Positions 42,126-52,574 are shown, counted from the first letter of the stretch. The stretch is DNA of 64,000 nucleotides from Schistocerca nitens (GCF_023898315.1 NC_064619.1:302350150-302414149); one strand, 5' to 3'. Translations and numbers: made by a program. The notes: generated by a model not told the origin, from the sequence alone.

Positions 42126-43309
42126 TGTCCCCGACTCCACGGTCGTGCCGTCTCCTTGTAAGATGGAAAAGCAAAACGGTGAAGAATATGTAGAAGGGTT
42201 ATAAAAAGGAAATGAACCTGACGTCAAAATTACGGAAGTTTTTTAACGCTTTTCATACCCCACTCTTAAAAGTAGAGGGGGGGGGGGCTTTTGAATGATG
42301 ACCCATTGGAAGCTAAACTCCCAGTTGGAAATATTAGGGAGGATATTAACGGTACCATCATTTGCATTGCAACGAAGGGAAAAATCCTGCAAACATTTGT
42401 TGGAGCCAGGCGATGAGAAATATTTTTAATGTAATTCATGTCAAATGTGTAGTTGTTTATGTGTATACAGAGAGTTTCGATGGCTAGCTGGTAATGAGAA
42501 GTGTACCGATGCCACTGCCTATTGCAGGTGCACAAGACATGTGGAACTTTATAGATAGAGAAGAGGAAGTAAATGAAAGTGAGGTGGGAGATACAATGAT
42601 GCGAGAAGAATGTGATAGAGCTCAGAAAGACCTAAACTGAAACAAGGCCCCTGGAATAGACGACATTCCCTCACAATGATTTGAGTCATGATAAAACTAT
42701 CTCATCTCGTATCAGACAGGCGGAATACCCTCATACTCCAAGAAGACTGTAACAATTCCATTTCAAAAGAATGCAAGTGGCGACATCTGTGAATATCACC
42801 GAATCATCATTTTAACAAACGGCACTTCCAAAATACTGACAGGAGCTATTTACAGATGAATGGAAAAATTTACAGAAGTCGATATCGAGGAAAGTCAGTT
42901 TGGGTTCCGAAGCAAAACTAGGGTCATACTAACCCTACGAGTTATTTTAGAAGATAAGCTGGAGAAGGTAAACCTACATTTATTGAAACCTACGTTTATT
43001 GTGTTTGTAGAGTTAGGGAAAAATTTAGACAATGTTGACTTGAACACACCGTTCCAAAATCTGAAAGCAGCAGGGAGCACAATTTTATCCATAACTTATA
43101 AGGAACCACATGTAGTTATAAGTGTCGAAAAATATGAAAAGGAAGCGGTAGTTGAGAAGGGAGTATAGCCTTTCGCCAGTGCTGTGTTCAAGCTGTACGT
43201 ATAACAAGCAGTAAAAGAAACGAAGAGGAAATTTGGAAAGTGTGTTAAAGTACAAGGACTTTTGATAACGAATTTCATAAGTGAATAATGTACTGTTAGG
43301 CTGTGGTTA

Positions 43310-43857
43310 TTATTTCCAGCTGTTTAAAGAAATGCCTGCAAGATGTATGTATGTGAACACCCGTAATTCTAATTACTTTCTTTTTGTCTGAGTGCGGAAT
43401 ATCTCGCGAGACATCAGTTAATGAAAATATACAAAAATATTAACTTAGTTATTTCTATATCCCCAAAATTGGCAGTTATTATTATGATAAAAATTGCCGG
43501 ACCTGATGTATTAGAAGTTCTACTGTATCTACTATGTATTTGTTCCAGATTTCTATTTTCTGAATATGTACAAGTAAGAACTTAGAACTCTCTAGGAACA
43601 TTCTTGGCAGTACTGGATGAGCTGTGTTTTTTCAAACTTCAAAGATAAGCCGTTTGTGTAGAACCAATCAGTAACGTTCACGAAATCATCATTTACTATT
43701 TTCTGTGTTCATGATTCTTTGTTAAGCGTCACAACACTATTTGTGTTATCTGTAAACAGGACTAATCATGCCTGCTGATTTAAATAAAAGGACGGATCAT
43801 TAACGTAAAGCAAGAACAGTAGTTGGAAAATGATAGAACTACGTGGACCACGCAGTA
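43310..43857 (-). pseudogene. Jockey/CR1-like LINE reverse transcriptase fragment
   Basis: The - strand reads LLFLLYVNDPSFYLNQQA, a stop, then LVLFTDNTNSVVTLNKES, matching the RT palm pattern Leu-Leu-Phe-x-x-Tyr-Ile-Asn-Asp ... Leu-Phe-Ala-Asp-Asp-Thr-Asn. The catalytic pair is changed to Thr-Asp-Asn. DWFYTNGLSLKFEKTQLIQY follows downstream. The mariner at 43858 abuts it. Confidence 0.65.
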
Positions 43858-43953
43858 AGCGAGGGTGGTTTGAAAAGTTCTCGGAACGGAATAGGAAAAA
43901 AGTACATACATCACCTAGACTATTTTTATTTTTCAATGTAGTCTCCTTGTAGA

Positions 43954-44566
43954 TTAATGCACTTGGTCTAATGGATGTTCCAGTGTCTTGATCCCATCTT
44001 GAAAATGAGTTTCCTCCAGGCCTGCAAAATAGTTACCAATTGCAGCTATCAATTCTTCATTTGAAGTGAATCTTCGTCCGCCACAAAAAATTTTCAATTT
44101 TGGGAAGAGATGGAAGTCTGACGGAGCCATATCAGGTGAATAAGGCGGGCGTGGCAACAATTCATACTTTAGTTCGTGTAATTTTGACATAGCGCGGACA
44201 CATGTGTGCGGGCGCACAAGAGTCGCGGCACCCATCTTGCAGATAATTTTTACGTTTCTAATTCTTCTGTTAAAATGTGATATACCCTTTCAGATGACAT
44301 CTGACAAGCGTGAGCAATTTCCACGCACTTTCAACCGGCGATCCTCCATGACCATTTTGTGCACTTCTGCAATGATTTCAGGAGTAGTGACACAAATTGG
44401 CCGACCATTGTGCGTTGTGCGGATGATCATCTAAGCTCTCCCGACCAAATTTAAATTCATTTGTCCACTTGGCAACAGTTGAATATGAAGGAGCAGAGAC
44501 CCCCAGTGTATTCTGGAAATCGGCATGAAGTTCTTGAACACTACTCGAATCTCGATTTTTTTTCAT
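43954..44566 (-). pseudogene. Mariner transposase with internal deletion
   Basis: The N-terminal piece (44566-44378) has FQNTLGVSAPSYSTVAKWTN and EFKFGRESLDDHPHN, the paired-like HTH and linker. The C-terminal piece (44235-43954) has YELLPRPPYSPDMAPSDFHL with the third catalytic Asp, FPKLKIFCGGRRF and a normal C-terminus. The region between, with the first two catalytic Asp residues, is almost entirely missing. Inactive, but the ends could still be moved in trans. Confidence 0.85.
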
Positions 44567-44672
44567 CTTCGCAAATTACTACGCGGGAACAATAACAGAA
44601 CCACATCACCTTCACAGCTCTCTTCCAAGAGCACTGACATGGCGCGTGTATACAGGAAACAGTCCAACGAAT

Positions 44673-45967
44673 TAGACTTGGCCACTGTTTCTATGTTTCG
44701 ATACAGTGTATCGATACGTGGAACTGTTTCAGTGTTTCGGAACGGCTGTGGTTCACTGTTTCGAAACAGTGGTGTTTCATTCCGTCGCTGTCTCGGACAA
44801 CCGGACCAGATTCGATCTCGAGCCAGGCACAGAAACTGTATCATTGTTTCAAAATGAGGCTGTTTCAGTCCACCTGTGCTTGGAACGGACAAATTGTATC
44901 GAAACAGTGATGTTTAATTCCGCTCTGTGTCGGACGAGATTCGGGCTTGGCACAGGTACTGAAACACAACATACCACTTCGTGAAACACTTTCAAGAGTG
45001 TCGAAATATTTTCGACATGCAATATCATGAAGCTTAAGATATCCGAAAATAAAGCTTCGTTTCTATTTGACTGTCCTATTCCGAAACGGCGTAACATCTG
45101 CTTTATAAACACTAACCAAACAATAAAACAACGTATACTATTCACATTCAAAATAATAAATATGTGAAAATCATTCAGTTAAATTACACTTTTTTCATAA
45201 CATACGTTTCTATGGTCATCCACAGTAATCATATTAAGAAACGCAAGTAAGCCTACAACATTTTGAATAAAAAAGGGCATAGAGTGACAGTTATTAGACA
45301 TATACATAAATTTGATGTAGGTATAATTGCATGCAATCTGTTTGACATATCACTGATAGTGTAATGGTCCGGGAAGGGCTGGGAAGCATGGTGAATTTAT
45401 AGTAACGGTTCGAAACACCTTGAAAGACAATTTTTTTGTTATATTTTGTTATTTATTCGAATTATTTGGCATTATTTGTGAGTCTATAGTCACTGCCTAT
45501 TATCGACAATGATTCCCTTTGTGTGCATGGAAATTAGCAAGATGGGTATTTACCCATACTAACGGAATGTGGGAATCATAGCATATCCGTTGTTTCTGCA
45601 GTTTGCTCCCACCTCCAGTTCCGTTCGTGGTGGTTCTTCTGTGTTCAGCTATGGCTGTCCTCAGCCAATTGAAAAGTATGAAAGTCACACGACACGAAAG
45701 CAGCGCATTTGCTGAAGGAAATACGAAACTTCCAAGACGCCTAAGTGGTAGTTTCATACTTTCTACGATATGATTAGCGCTATCGCACCTCATTTATGTT
45801 TATGTGGACATACTTATACAGTAGACATTCAAGATGATAAAATGTGTAGATTTATTAGATTACAAAACACAAACTGTTTCACTGTTTCGAAACAGCGTAT
45901 CGAAACATTACATCGTACTGTTTCATTTGTTTCGAAACAATTACGTGTTTCAGTTTGCCCATCTCTA
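44673..45967. mobile_element. hAT element (non-autonomous), 1295 bp, perfect 8-bp TSD
   Basis: Target duplication CAACGAAT at 44665-44672 and 45968-45975. Ends are TAGACTTGGCCA-CTG (left) and, from the right, TAGAGATGGGCAAACTG. Subterminal regions are packed with TGTTTCGAAACAGT-type palindromes (at least eight GTTTC/GAAAC motifs in each end), typical transposase-binding clusters of hAT elements. No transposase frame is recognisable. Confidence 0.85.
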
Positions 45968-46599
45968 CAACGAATATCACTTGAGCAACTCGTTGCGCTA
46001 GCGCTGACCTCTCGTGGTGATTCCAAGAACTTTTCAAACCACCCTCCTAATTTTTCCCCTTTCAGACGATGTGGCATCCCGCTTCGTGTTACTCGAACAG
46101 CCTAGGGCAACTTTCTGTTTTCTATTTCTTAAGTGAGAGTGTGTGAAACTATCTATTCCATAAAAACTTAACTTCTCTGTAGAATACTGTAACTGACATA
46201 ATCAAATACCTTCGATAAGCCATAGATGATCGTAATTGGTGATATTGTATTCTTTAAAGATTTTATTGTGTGCTTCGTGAAGGAATAAATAGTTCACGCA
46301 CTAGAGTGGCTGTTTTGAAATCCAAAATGTGGTTAATTAAGTATCCCATTACTACAAAGGCGTGTGACAAGCCCGAAGTGCATTACCTTCTTCAAAATGT
46401 TAGAGAATCATGTGATGAATAAGACTGCGAAGTAGTTATTGACATTTGGAGATTTACGCATCTTATAGAGAAGCCAGAGCATCGCATACAGCTACACTTC
46501 TTTAGTAAGCGGGACAACACAGGAATTGGAGTTGGTGACTGAAGCCGTGCGTTGTAATACAAAGAGTCGTGGTTTTGCCTCTTTCCACGTAATAGAAGG

Positions 46600-46915
46600 C
46601 GTATAGAGCAGCTATGGCGCAATGAAAAGCTTAACACTCAGTTCTGGGGGTTCTCTGATGTTTCGGAGGTGTTTCTCGTACCATGATTCGGGGCCAACTC
46701 ATTCAGGTTACCGTGAACATGGACCATTATTATGGAGCAGCATTATCGGTGTCTACGTGTTGCCCTCTTATCCATATCTTCATGATGAGTGTGCTGTGGA
46801 CACTCCGAGATAACAGTAACTGTGTTCACATGACGGCATCCATATGTCCATGGTTTGACGAACACTCAGGTACTCTGTAGCACCTCGAATGATCTTAATA
46901 CATTAGGAAATGTGC
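46600..46915 (+). pseudogene. Tc1-like transposase relic
   Basis: Scattered frames give SDVSEVFLVP, RLP-TWTIIMEQHYRC and RDNSNCVHMTASICPWFDEH, the last resembling the second-Asp segment (Asp-Asn-x-x-x-His-x-Thr...Trp-Phe-Asp-Glu-His-Ser) of Tc1 transposases. Strongly decayed. 46048-46600 shows nothing else. Confidence 0.4.
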
Positions 46916-47445
46916 GATACTCTTAAGAACAGCAGGTGAGACTTGGTAAAGCAGATCTCTGCAATTTGGTAGCTCTACGTCCTACTGGATCGTCCATGAA
47001 TGGCTTATGCTGGATGTGGGGTACCTGAAGAAACTTGTACATCTGTTCCTCTCCGATTGGGGCCCATATCGAGGCTAGAAGCTGTGCTACACGGTACTAC
47101 CGACATGTTACCTGTGGGTGACTAATTCGGTCTGTATGTGTAATTGGGAATATCTGCTTATATTTTGAACTGCACCGTCATTCAGTACTTCCTGGAGCGA
47201 AAATACTTGAGGAATGGCTGTAGCAAAAGCGATTTCCTTGTTAAAAAGCTGGAACCTTACAAATCAGAACAATGTAGAACAATTTCTTTACGCGAGTTTT
47301 ATGATATAGATTGTGCTGCAGTGTGATAGTTTAAGGTAAACGGTTTCACATAAATGAATGCCTGCTGTTACATCTCCTACAAAAATTAGAGACAAAACGT
47401 AAAATTGACAAAACGAAAAAAAAAATGTCTGTTATGTTCAAACCG

Positions 47446-47715
47446 TGAATGGGCCTCTGGCCTCACTGCGACTAATTGCAGACTTCCGCTCGTCACGCCA
47501 ATAGGAGGGAGAAGGTGGCGAACCCATCGTCCGGGTTGCCTTTAACCCCCCGGTAAAAATCCCAGATACTCAATTCCTTAGCAGGCTGAGTGGAGCTGGG
47601 GCCATCCTGTAGGGACCGGAAGTACATGAGATCCTCTCTCCTACCTGGGATTGAATCCGGGACCTCCAGAGCTGGAGTCTAGTGCTCTACCCACGAGAAC
47701 ACCACGGTTGCTTCT
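47446..47715 (-). mobile_element. tRNA-derived SINE, inverted
   Basis: On the - strand, CCGTGGTGTTCTCGTGGGTA carries an A box (TCGTGGGTAGAGC) and GGATTCAATCCCAGGTAGG the B box. A ~200-bp body follows, ending in GGCCAGAGGCCCATTCACGG. No coding. Confidence 0.6.
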
Positions 47716-48439
47716 TGACAGATATAGCTAAAAACAAACAGATGACGTGACAGTGAATTATTTGATCCAAAAAGATCGTTCAGTTTTAATGTACCGCAAA
47801 TAAAGAAAACAGATTCCTGATCTTAACAGACTTTTCACTTGTCTTTGCTGTCACGTTCATAGCCTACTGAGCCCACTTTAAGCAAGTCCATTAAGTTTTT
47901 GCGTATCTATATGCATGATAACGGAAGTCCTTGGAGTCAGTAATCAATTTAATGTCTCTGTTGTGAACTTCGTTACCTCTTTAAAGAGTGCACAGATCAT
48001 TTTACGAGATAACTACAAAAACAGATTCGAGAGAGCTTTTGTCAGAAATTATCAACTCCAGATATTGCTGGCATGTGAGCGGTCGTACAAAGTTTCATTT
48101 CAAGCGTGAGCAGCAAACATTCTTGGCTAAACCTCAGACCTCTCCGTGGGGTATAAGTCGTCGGATTTTCGCGGCAGTCAGTTTGAGTGAATTTTTTTTA
48201 GGCTGTAAACCGTATGATATTGCAGAACCATGAACCAACGTTTCAGCTACTATTGAAAGTGATTTTTGTCAGGGTGGCCTGATATCTAATGGAAGATACA
48301 ATGCCTGACAAAAAATATGTAGCTCCCAGAAGGGGAGGAGGAAGAAAAAAAGAAACTTTTCGGGTTGAGAGACAATGTGATGTCATTGCAGTGGTTACAA
48401 AATCAAGTCAAATTTATAAAGAACTTGGCATGGCAGTAT

Positions 48440-49090
48440 GAGCCCACTTATCAGTATGACGTTGCAGCCGTCAGGCCTGAATGCTTGCTCTGAATCGGTT
48501 CGGAAAGTTGTCATGAAGCCGTTGTACCATCTCCTGAGGCGAACTGGCCCACACCTGTTGTAACTGGTCTTGTATATCCAGGGTAATGGTACTGTGAAGG
48601 GTTGATGTCCCAGCTGGTCTCAAACACGTTCTATTGGAGACATCCCAATAGTTCCCACTGGCCTCGGGAGTAACTCAGTACCATGCAGGCTGTTGATAGA
48701 GACATGTGCCACGTGTGGACGAGAATTGTCCTGTTGAAAAAATGGCACCACGATAGTTTCGCATGAGACGCAATACATGAGGGTACGGGATATTTGTGAC
48801 GTACCTGTGTGACGTTCCCTAAATCATTAATAGTCATGACCTGAAGTCATATACGATAGTCGCCCGTACATGACGCCAAGAGGAAATATTGGAAGAACGG
48901 GACCTCACTTCAGGCCTCCGCTGCACTATCCGACGGTGATCATCTGGAGTAGTAGTGTACAACGAATACAATGCAACGCCATTCATCAGCAACTATGCTT
49001 CTCCGTCACGGCGCTACTCGAAACGCAGCCGTTTGTGGTGTTTTATAAACGGCAATCTACACACGGTTGGCTGTGGATTGGGTGACTCCT
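48440..49090 (-). pseudogene. Tc1-like transposase relic
   Basis: The - strand keeps a C-terminal segment of the pattern Pro-x-Glu-x-Val-Gln-Arg-Leu-His-Asp ... Pro-Asn-Arg-Phe-Arg-Ala-Ser-Ile-Gln-Ala near 48560-48480. Upstream are pieces covering the catalytic core (ETIVVPFFQQDNSRPHVAHV-like, 48750-48690). The N-terminal end near 49060 is cut. Stops throughout. Confidence 0.55.
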
Positions 49091-49310
49091 TTCGTAAGCA
49101 GAGCCCCAGAGACGCTCACCTCCCACATTACTCGTTTCTCGCCTCATGTTATTATTGACAATCCAACAGATGTCCTTTAAATTTCTAGCCTTAATTCGAA
49201 GACATTCTTTACTCTCTAACTGTTTTCGCTGCACTTCGGGCTGGTGGGGGTGGATGCGGGGTGGGGCCTTTCTCGCCAATGGATGAGCCCTGGCTGATTC
49301 CTCGTGTGCT

Positions 49311-49509
49311 GCCGGCCGCTGTGGCCGAGCGGTTGTAGGTGCTACAGTCTGGAACCGCGCGACTGCTACTGTCGCAGGTTCGAATCCTGCGTCGGGCATG
49401 GATGTGTGTGATGTCCTTAGGTTAGTTAGGTTCAAATAGTTCTAAGTTCTAGGGGACTGATGACCTCAGCAGTTAAGTCCCATAGCGCTCAAAGCCATTT
49501 GAACCAAGC
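49311..49509 (+). mobile_element. tRNA-derived SINE, first of a tandem pair
   Basis: TSD CCTCGTGTGCT at 49300-49310 and 49510-49520. The A box GTGGCCGAGCGG and B box CAGGTTCGAATCC are intact. It ends AGCCATTTGAACCA. Confidence 0.9.
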
Positions 49510-49528
49510 CCTCGTGTGCTCTTAGCTG

Positions 49529-49722
49529 CCGGCCGGGGTGGCCGAGCGGTTCTAGGCGCTACAGTCTGGAACCTTGCGACCGCTACGGTCGCAGGTTCGA
49601 ATCCTGCGTCGGGCATGGATGTGTGTGATGTCCTTAGGTTAGTTAGGTTTAAATAGTTCTAAGTCCTAGGGGACTGATGACCTCAGCAGCTAAGTCCCAT
49701 AGCGCTCAAAGCCATTTGAACC
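49529..49722 (+). mobile_element. tRNA-derived SINE, second of a tandem pair
   Basis: A 23-bp duplication beginning AAGCCCTCGTGTGCTC lies at 49506-49528 and 49723-49745. It includes the target duplication of the first copy, so this SINE inserted second, just beyond the first one's tail. Both boxes intact. Confidence 0.9.
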
Positions 49723-50560
49723 AAGCCCTCGTGTGCTCTTAGCTGCGTACCGACCCGATCGATCTACTAATCCGTAAGTTATTTTTCAGTTCTGGCATCA
49801 TTGCTGCCTTCAATGCCTCGATTTTACCGTGCCAACGTACTTCCGTCGTAAGAAAATGTACTTCAAGAACATCACTGATTCTTTCTGAACTGCCCCTGGA
49901 CTGAAGGACTGGTGATATTGCTGTTTCGTCCCTTACACCCCAGCCAATCACCCAACCATCCAACTCATATAATTGGTATATTACTACCGTCTCTCCCACC
50001 GAGGAAGCCTTGAACCCTGATTTAATTTATATCTCTGTGCCTCCTTATAAGCTTTTCCGGCATCATCTTCCTTCTTCAGGGGACGTCGTGCTGGAGATAC
50101 AATTCACTTAACGGTTGGGCAAGGAGAAACTTGTCGAAAAACTACGACAACCATGTGTAATTTTCCAAATGACTGGTTGCTCAGATTAACAAGTCGCTTG
50201 ATCCTTTCGGCAAAAGCAACAACGCCTATGGAACAAAACCAAAAAGAAAAAAAAGCGATGGCTGTTCCATTCTGGCCCAACATCTGGAACAATGGGTGGC
50301 ATCCTAGGGAAACACGGCCTCAGGTGCATTTGGCTCGCATAACGATCAGAAATATTTTATTTTGTTATGTTTAGAACGATCCATGCTACCAATAAAGCCA
50401 GGTGTATATTGTATTCCGGAACAATGTGACATGTCGAACATGATACAGTCAATTATTAGACCAGAATTACAATGAACACTGTGATACCCGACTGAAACAG
50501 CCACCAATTACGTGGTGCAGACTTCAAGTTCCCGGAACGGTGTGGATAATGTGTGTATAT

Positions 50561-50830
50561 ATACTATTAGATCAAAAGTGTCCGGACATCTATTTGTAGA
50601 CATTAATGTGGCGTGCGTTCACCCTTCACTTTTATGACGGCTTGAACTCCGTTGGAGACACTTTCAATGATGCTCTGAATGTCTGTGGAGGAATGGCAGC
50701 CCATTCTTCCCTAGGAGCCGAAACCGGAGGAGGTAGTGATGTTAGAGGTTGGCGTTTGGAGTAAAGTCTGCGTTCTAACACGCCGTTATTTTCAAGGCAT
50801 AGTTGCAACCAGAGAGCGATGTGCTTTTTA
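50561..50830 (-). pseudogene. Tc1-like transposon end and transposase C-terminus
   Basis: The + strand end ATACTATTAGATCAAAAGTG resembles a Tc1 terminal repeat. The - strand reads EEWAAIPPQTFRASLKVSPT and then, in another frame, GVQAVIKVKGE, the usual C-terminus. The remainder of the element is missing. Confidence 0.55.
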
Positions 50831-51081
50831 GAACGTCTGAATTCAGTCCACGAATAGCCCATTCAGTATGGAGGAGGAAAAGGATGACTGCCTTTCTTTC
50901 CTTGATGTTTTCGTAAGGATGAAGGTTAATGGTGTGTTGGGACATGGCGTTTATAGATAGGCAACTAACAGTGGTTTGTATCTTGTAGCTGATAGTTGTC
51001 ACCATTCGGCTCAGCGTGCAGGGGTACTTCATGTCTTGCTTCACATGACCTACGTTATCTCAGACCCCGAACGTTTGTCCG

Positions 51082-51390
51082 TTGAGGCAACTCATCTCGA
51101 AGTCACCTTCTGCGAGAACTGCTATAGCAGAAGACATTGTGCAACTGACCAACCGTGATTCGGATAGCATTTCCAACGCGATTGGTGATATACTACGGGA
51201 ACATGGTTCGAAGTGCGTTGTTCGTCCATCATCTAGGATCAGGGCCCTTGGTCTGAGTAACAAGAGTGTTTACCATGTCTTTTGCAGTTCTGACACGTCA
51301 TACTTGGGTCACCCAAACAGGATCGTGGAGCACCGGTGTATAGCGCACAAGCGTCACACACGCTTACTGCAGCCAAGTAAATCTGCTGTA
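51082..51390 (+). other. Unrecognised reading frame
   Basis: An open frame from ATG 51082 runs through AIAEDIVQLTNRDSDSISNA and IGDILREHGSKCVV up to the SINE at 51401. Composition is protein-like, but I recognise no family and see no splice sites I would trust. It may be a transposon remnant. Confidence 0.2.
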
Positions 51391-51400
51391 GCAGAATATT

Positions 51401-51601
51401 CAAATGGTTCAAATGGCTCTGAGCGCTATGGGACTTAACATCTGAGGTCATCAGTGCCCCTATACTTAGAACTACTTAAACCTAACTAACCTAAGGACAT
51501 CACACACATCCATGCCCAAGGCAGGATTCGAACCTGCTACCGTAGCAGCAGCGCGGTTCCGGGCTGAAGCGCCTAGAACCGCTCGGCCACAACGGCCGGC
51601 T
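51401..51601 (-). mobile_element. tRNA-derived SINE, inverted
   Basis: TSD GCAGAATATT at 51391-51400 and 51602-51611. On the - strand, GCCGGCCGTTGTGGCCGAGC (A box) and AGGTTCGAATCC (B box). It ends AGAGCCATTTGAACCATTTG. Confidence 0.9.
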
Positions 51602-51677
51602 GCAGAATATTGCTTTGGCTCTTGTCATCCTATGGACGGCTGCAGAATATTGCTTTGGCACTTGTCATCCTACGGAA
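51598..51677. repeat. 40-bp tandem duplication beside the SINE
   Basis: GGCTGCAGAATATTGCTTTG starts at 51598 and again at 51638 with two mismatches in the unit. The duplicated piece includes the SINE's target site, so it arose after or with the insertion. Confidence 0.8.
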
Positions 51678-52163
51678 GATAACGCAGAGATTCTGGCGTG
51701 AACTTCTAACTACTTGTATTGTGTTATAAAGTAAGCAGTCGAGATTAGATTGGTTAGTGACCTTCAGACGGGTGATTTTGCTTAAATTTTACTTGGTATT
51801 CCGTTCTGGTCAAACAACAAGAGGGACAGAGCTAACGCTACTACCTCATCAATTGGTAATTACTGTTCATGATCGGTAACTTGGCCGTCTTGAGTTGTGT
51901 GGGGCGCTAGTTGTTTTAAGGTGTGTGTGTGTGTTTGAGAGTGAGTGAGTGCGTGCGTCCGTGTACGCTCGTACGTGTGTGTTTGTTTTGTCTTCCTGCA
52001 AATATCGTATTTTGTTTCATGGTTAAATTTCTTTGCACAGCTCTTCCTCGTTGTATTTGTGCCTGAAAATGACGGGGCTTTCACCTACGGAAATACGGTC
52101 TGATGTCGAAAACGTCAGCAGGTTGCATTCCGATTCGTTGTTTGAACTTAGCAGAGCACTCAC

Positions 52164-52333
52164 GTGATAAAGTAGAGCTGCCAGGGGAACTGCGAGATGT
52201 TGGCGGGAGCCCCGCCGACTATCCTTCCACTGAGCCGCGGCCTCGAAGGGATGGCGAGGTTCCTGACGGCCGCGTAAGCGCCGGCGGCGCTTAGCGCTAA
52301 AGCCAAGAGCACTAGCTGTCCTAGTCGAGACAT
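52164..52333 (-). CDS. Exon 1 of the secreted serine protease homolog
   Basis: Encodes residues 1-56 plus two bases of residue 57. Met at 52333 was chosen because it is followed by a classical signal peptide (residues 1-21, hydrophobic core LVLLALALSAAGA, cleavage near AYA-AV). An upstream in-frame Met at 52390 would overlap the TATA box. A short propeptide ends RLSGR37, followed by I38-V-G-G41, the trypsin-type activation site, then APANISQFPWQLYFI. An N-glycosylation sequon (NIS) is at 45. The donor is CAC|GTGAGT at 52164/52163. The exon 2 joining phase is exact. Confidence 0.85.
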
Positions 52334-52372
52334 CTCTGCAGGAAGTCTGCGGCTGCCGTGGAACGCCCTCTC

Positions 52373-52378
52373 TTTATA
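52373..52378 (-). promoter_or_regulatory. TATA box of the protease-homolog gene
   Basis: GATATAAAGAG on the - strand; TATAAA lies 40 bases upstream of the ATG. Transcription would start near 52347, leaving a leader of about 10-20 bases, common for arthropod trypsin-family genes. Confidence 0.7.
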
Positions 52379-52574
52379 TCTGCCGAACAAAGGCTGCTGC
52401 TGTTGTGATATTTACCACCTGGCAACACAAACAGCTTGTACAACTTCACAAGCGAGTTGCTTGGTCGCTCTTTGTTATCGATATCAGCATCGAAATTTGA
52501 ACTTGCGATATTGTGCTGTGCTTCATAATCTGCCTGAGAGAACGAGTCAGTGGTCATCGAATACACGTTGTCTC

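Larger units (their letters stand above)
41069..42161. mobile_element. Unclassified TIR element (~1.09 kb)
   Basis: Terminal inverted repeats ACAAGGAGACGGCACGACCG (left, 41069) and its inverse (right, to 42161) continue as TGG(G/A)GTCGGG, about 30 bp with one mismatch. Both halves carry a tRNA-like module in opposite orientation: + at 41255-41320 (TGGCCTACATGGTTAGCGC, GGGCTCGATTCC) and - at 41895-41957 (GTGTTCGATTCC). A Cys-rich frame lies between them, and a SINE is inserted near the right end. It interrupts the RTE LINE. Superfamily not assigned. Confidence 0.6.
38363..43300 (+). mobile_element. RTE LINE, old copy cut by at least three insertions
   Basis: The 5' UTR starts CCAGACAAACATGTGGTTTC at 38366, as in the copy at 15.7 kb. 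A second overlapping head near 38540 suggests a composite. Coding pieces are interrupted by a mariner (39294-40549), a TIR element (about 41069-42161) and unaligned sequence (42225-42540). The RT region resumes at 42580-43300. Same family as 15737-19019 but much more diverged. Confidence 0.75.
38720..43300 (+). pseudogene. RTE endonuclease-reverse transcriptase, shredded
   Basis: Recognisable order: EIGEVRWQEE (38800), LIVIGDWNSVVGKGQEGKMV (39075), QTDY interrupted at 39293 and resumed with KTEISKS-like sequence at 40550; KVDAFYRIIKEILGEKRNNC (40970) up to 41060; EEYVEGL at 42180; IDDIPSQ near 42655; EVDIEESQFGFRSKTRVILT (42870), FIVFVELGKNLDNVDLNTPF (42995). The palm Asp-Asp motif is not preserved in the window. 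Inactive. Confidence 0.7.
43858..46047 (-). mobile_element. Mariner element split by a hAT element
   Basis: Inverted ends GAGGGTGGTTTGAAAAGTTC (43861) and, from the right end at 46046, GAGGGTGGTTTGAAAAGTTC again, each continuing (T/C)... GGAA. TA flanks both ends. Removing the inserted hAT and one duplication leaves about 887 bp, shorter than a ~1.28-kb mariner because of a deletion inside the transposase. Confidence 0.85.
33921..52163 (-). other. 18.2-kb intron of the protease-homolog gene
   Basis: Bounded by donor CAC|GTGAGT (52164/52163) and acceptor GGCAG|AG (33921/33920), phase 2. The fold is continuous across the junction (WQLYFIT then GGSSDCGAS), so no coding exon is missing. It is filled with Tc1, mariner, hAT, LINE, SINE and foldback insertions on both strands. 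The stretches 35745-36084, 36721-37029, 46916-47445, 47716-48440 and 49746-50560 show nothing recognisable. Confidence 0.8.

Noticed and set aside
44563-44892. 109-codon - strand frame across the mariner/hAT junction
   Set aside because: It crosses the hAT insertion boundary at 44673, so it is a chimera of two elements.
49311-49722. tRNA genes predicted from intact A and B boxes
   Set aside because: The heads lack a complete cloverleaf with acceptor pairing and continue into SINE bodies with TSDs.
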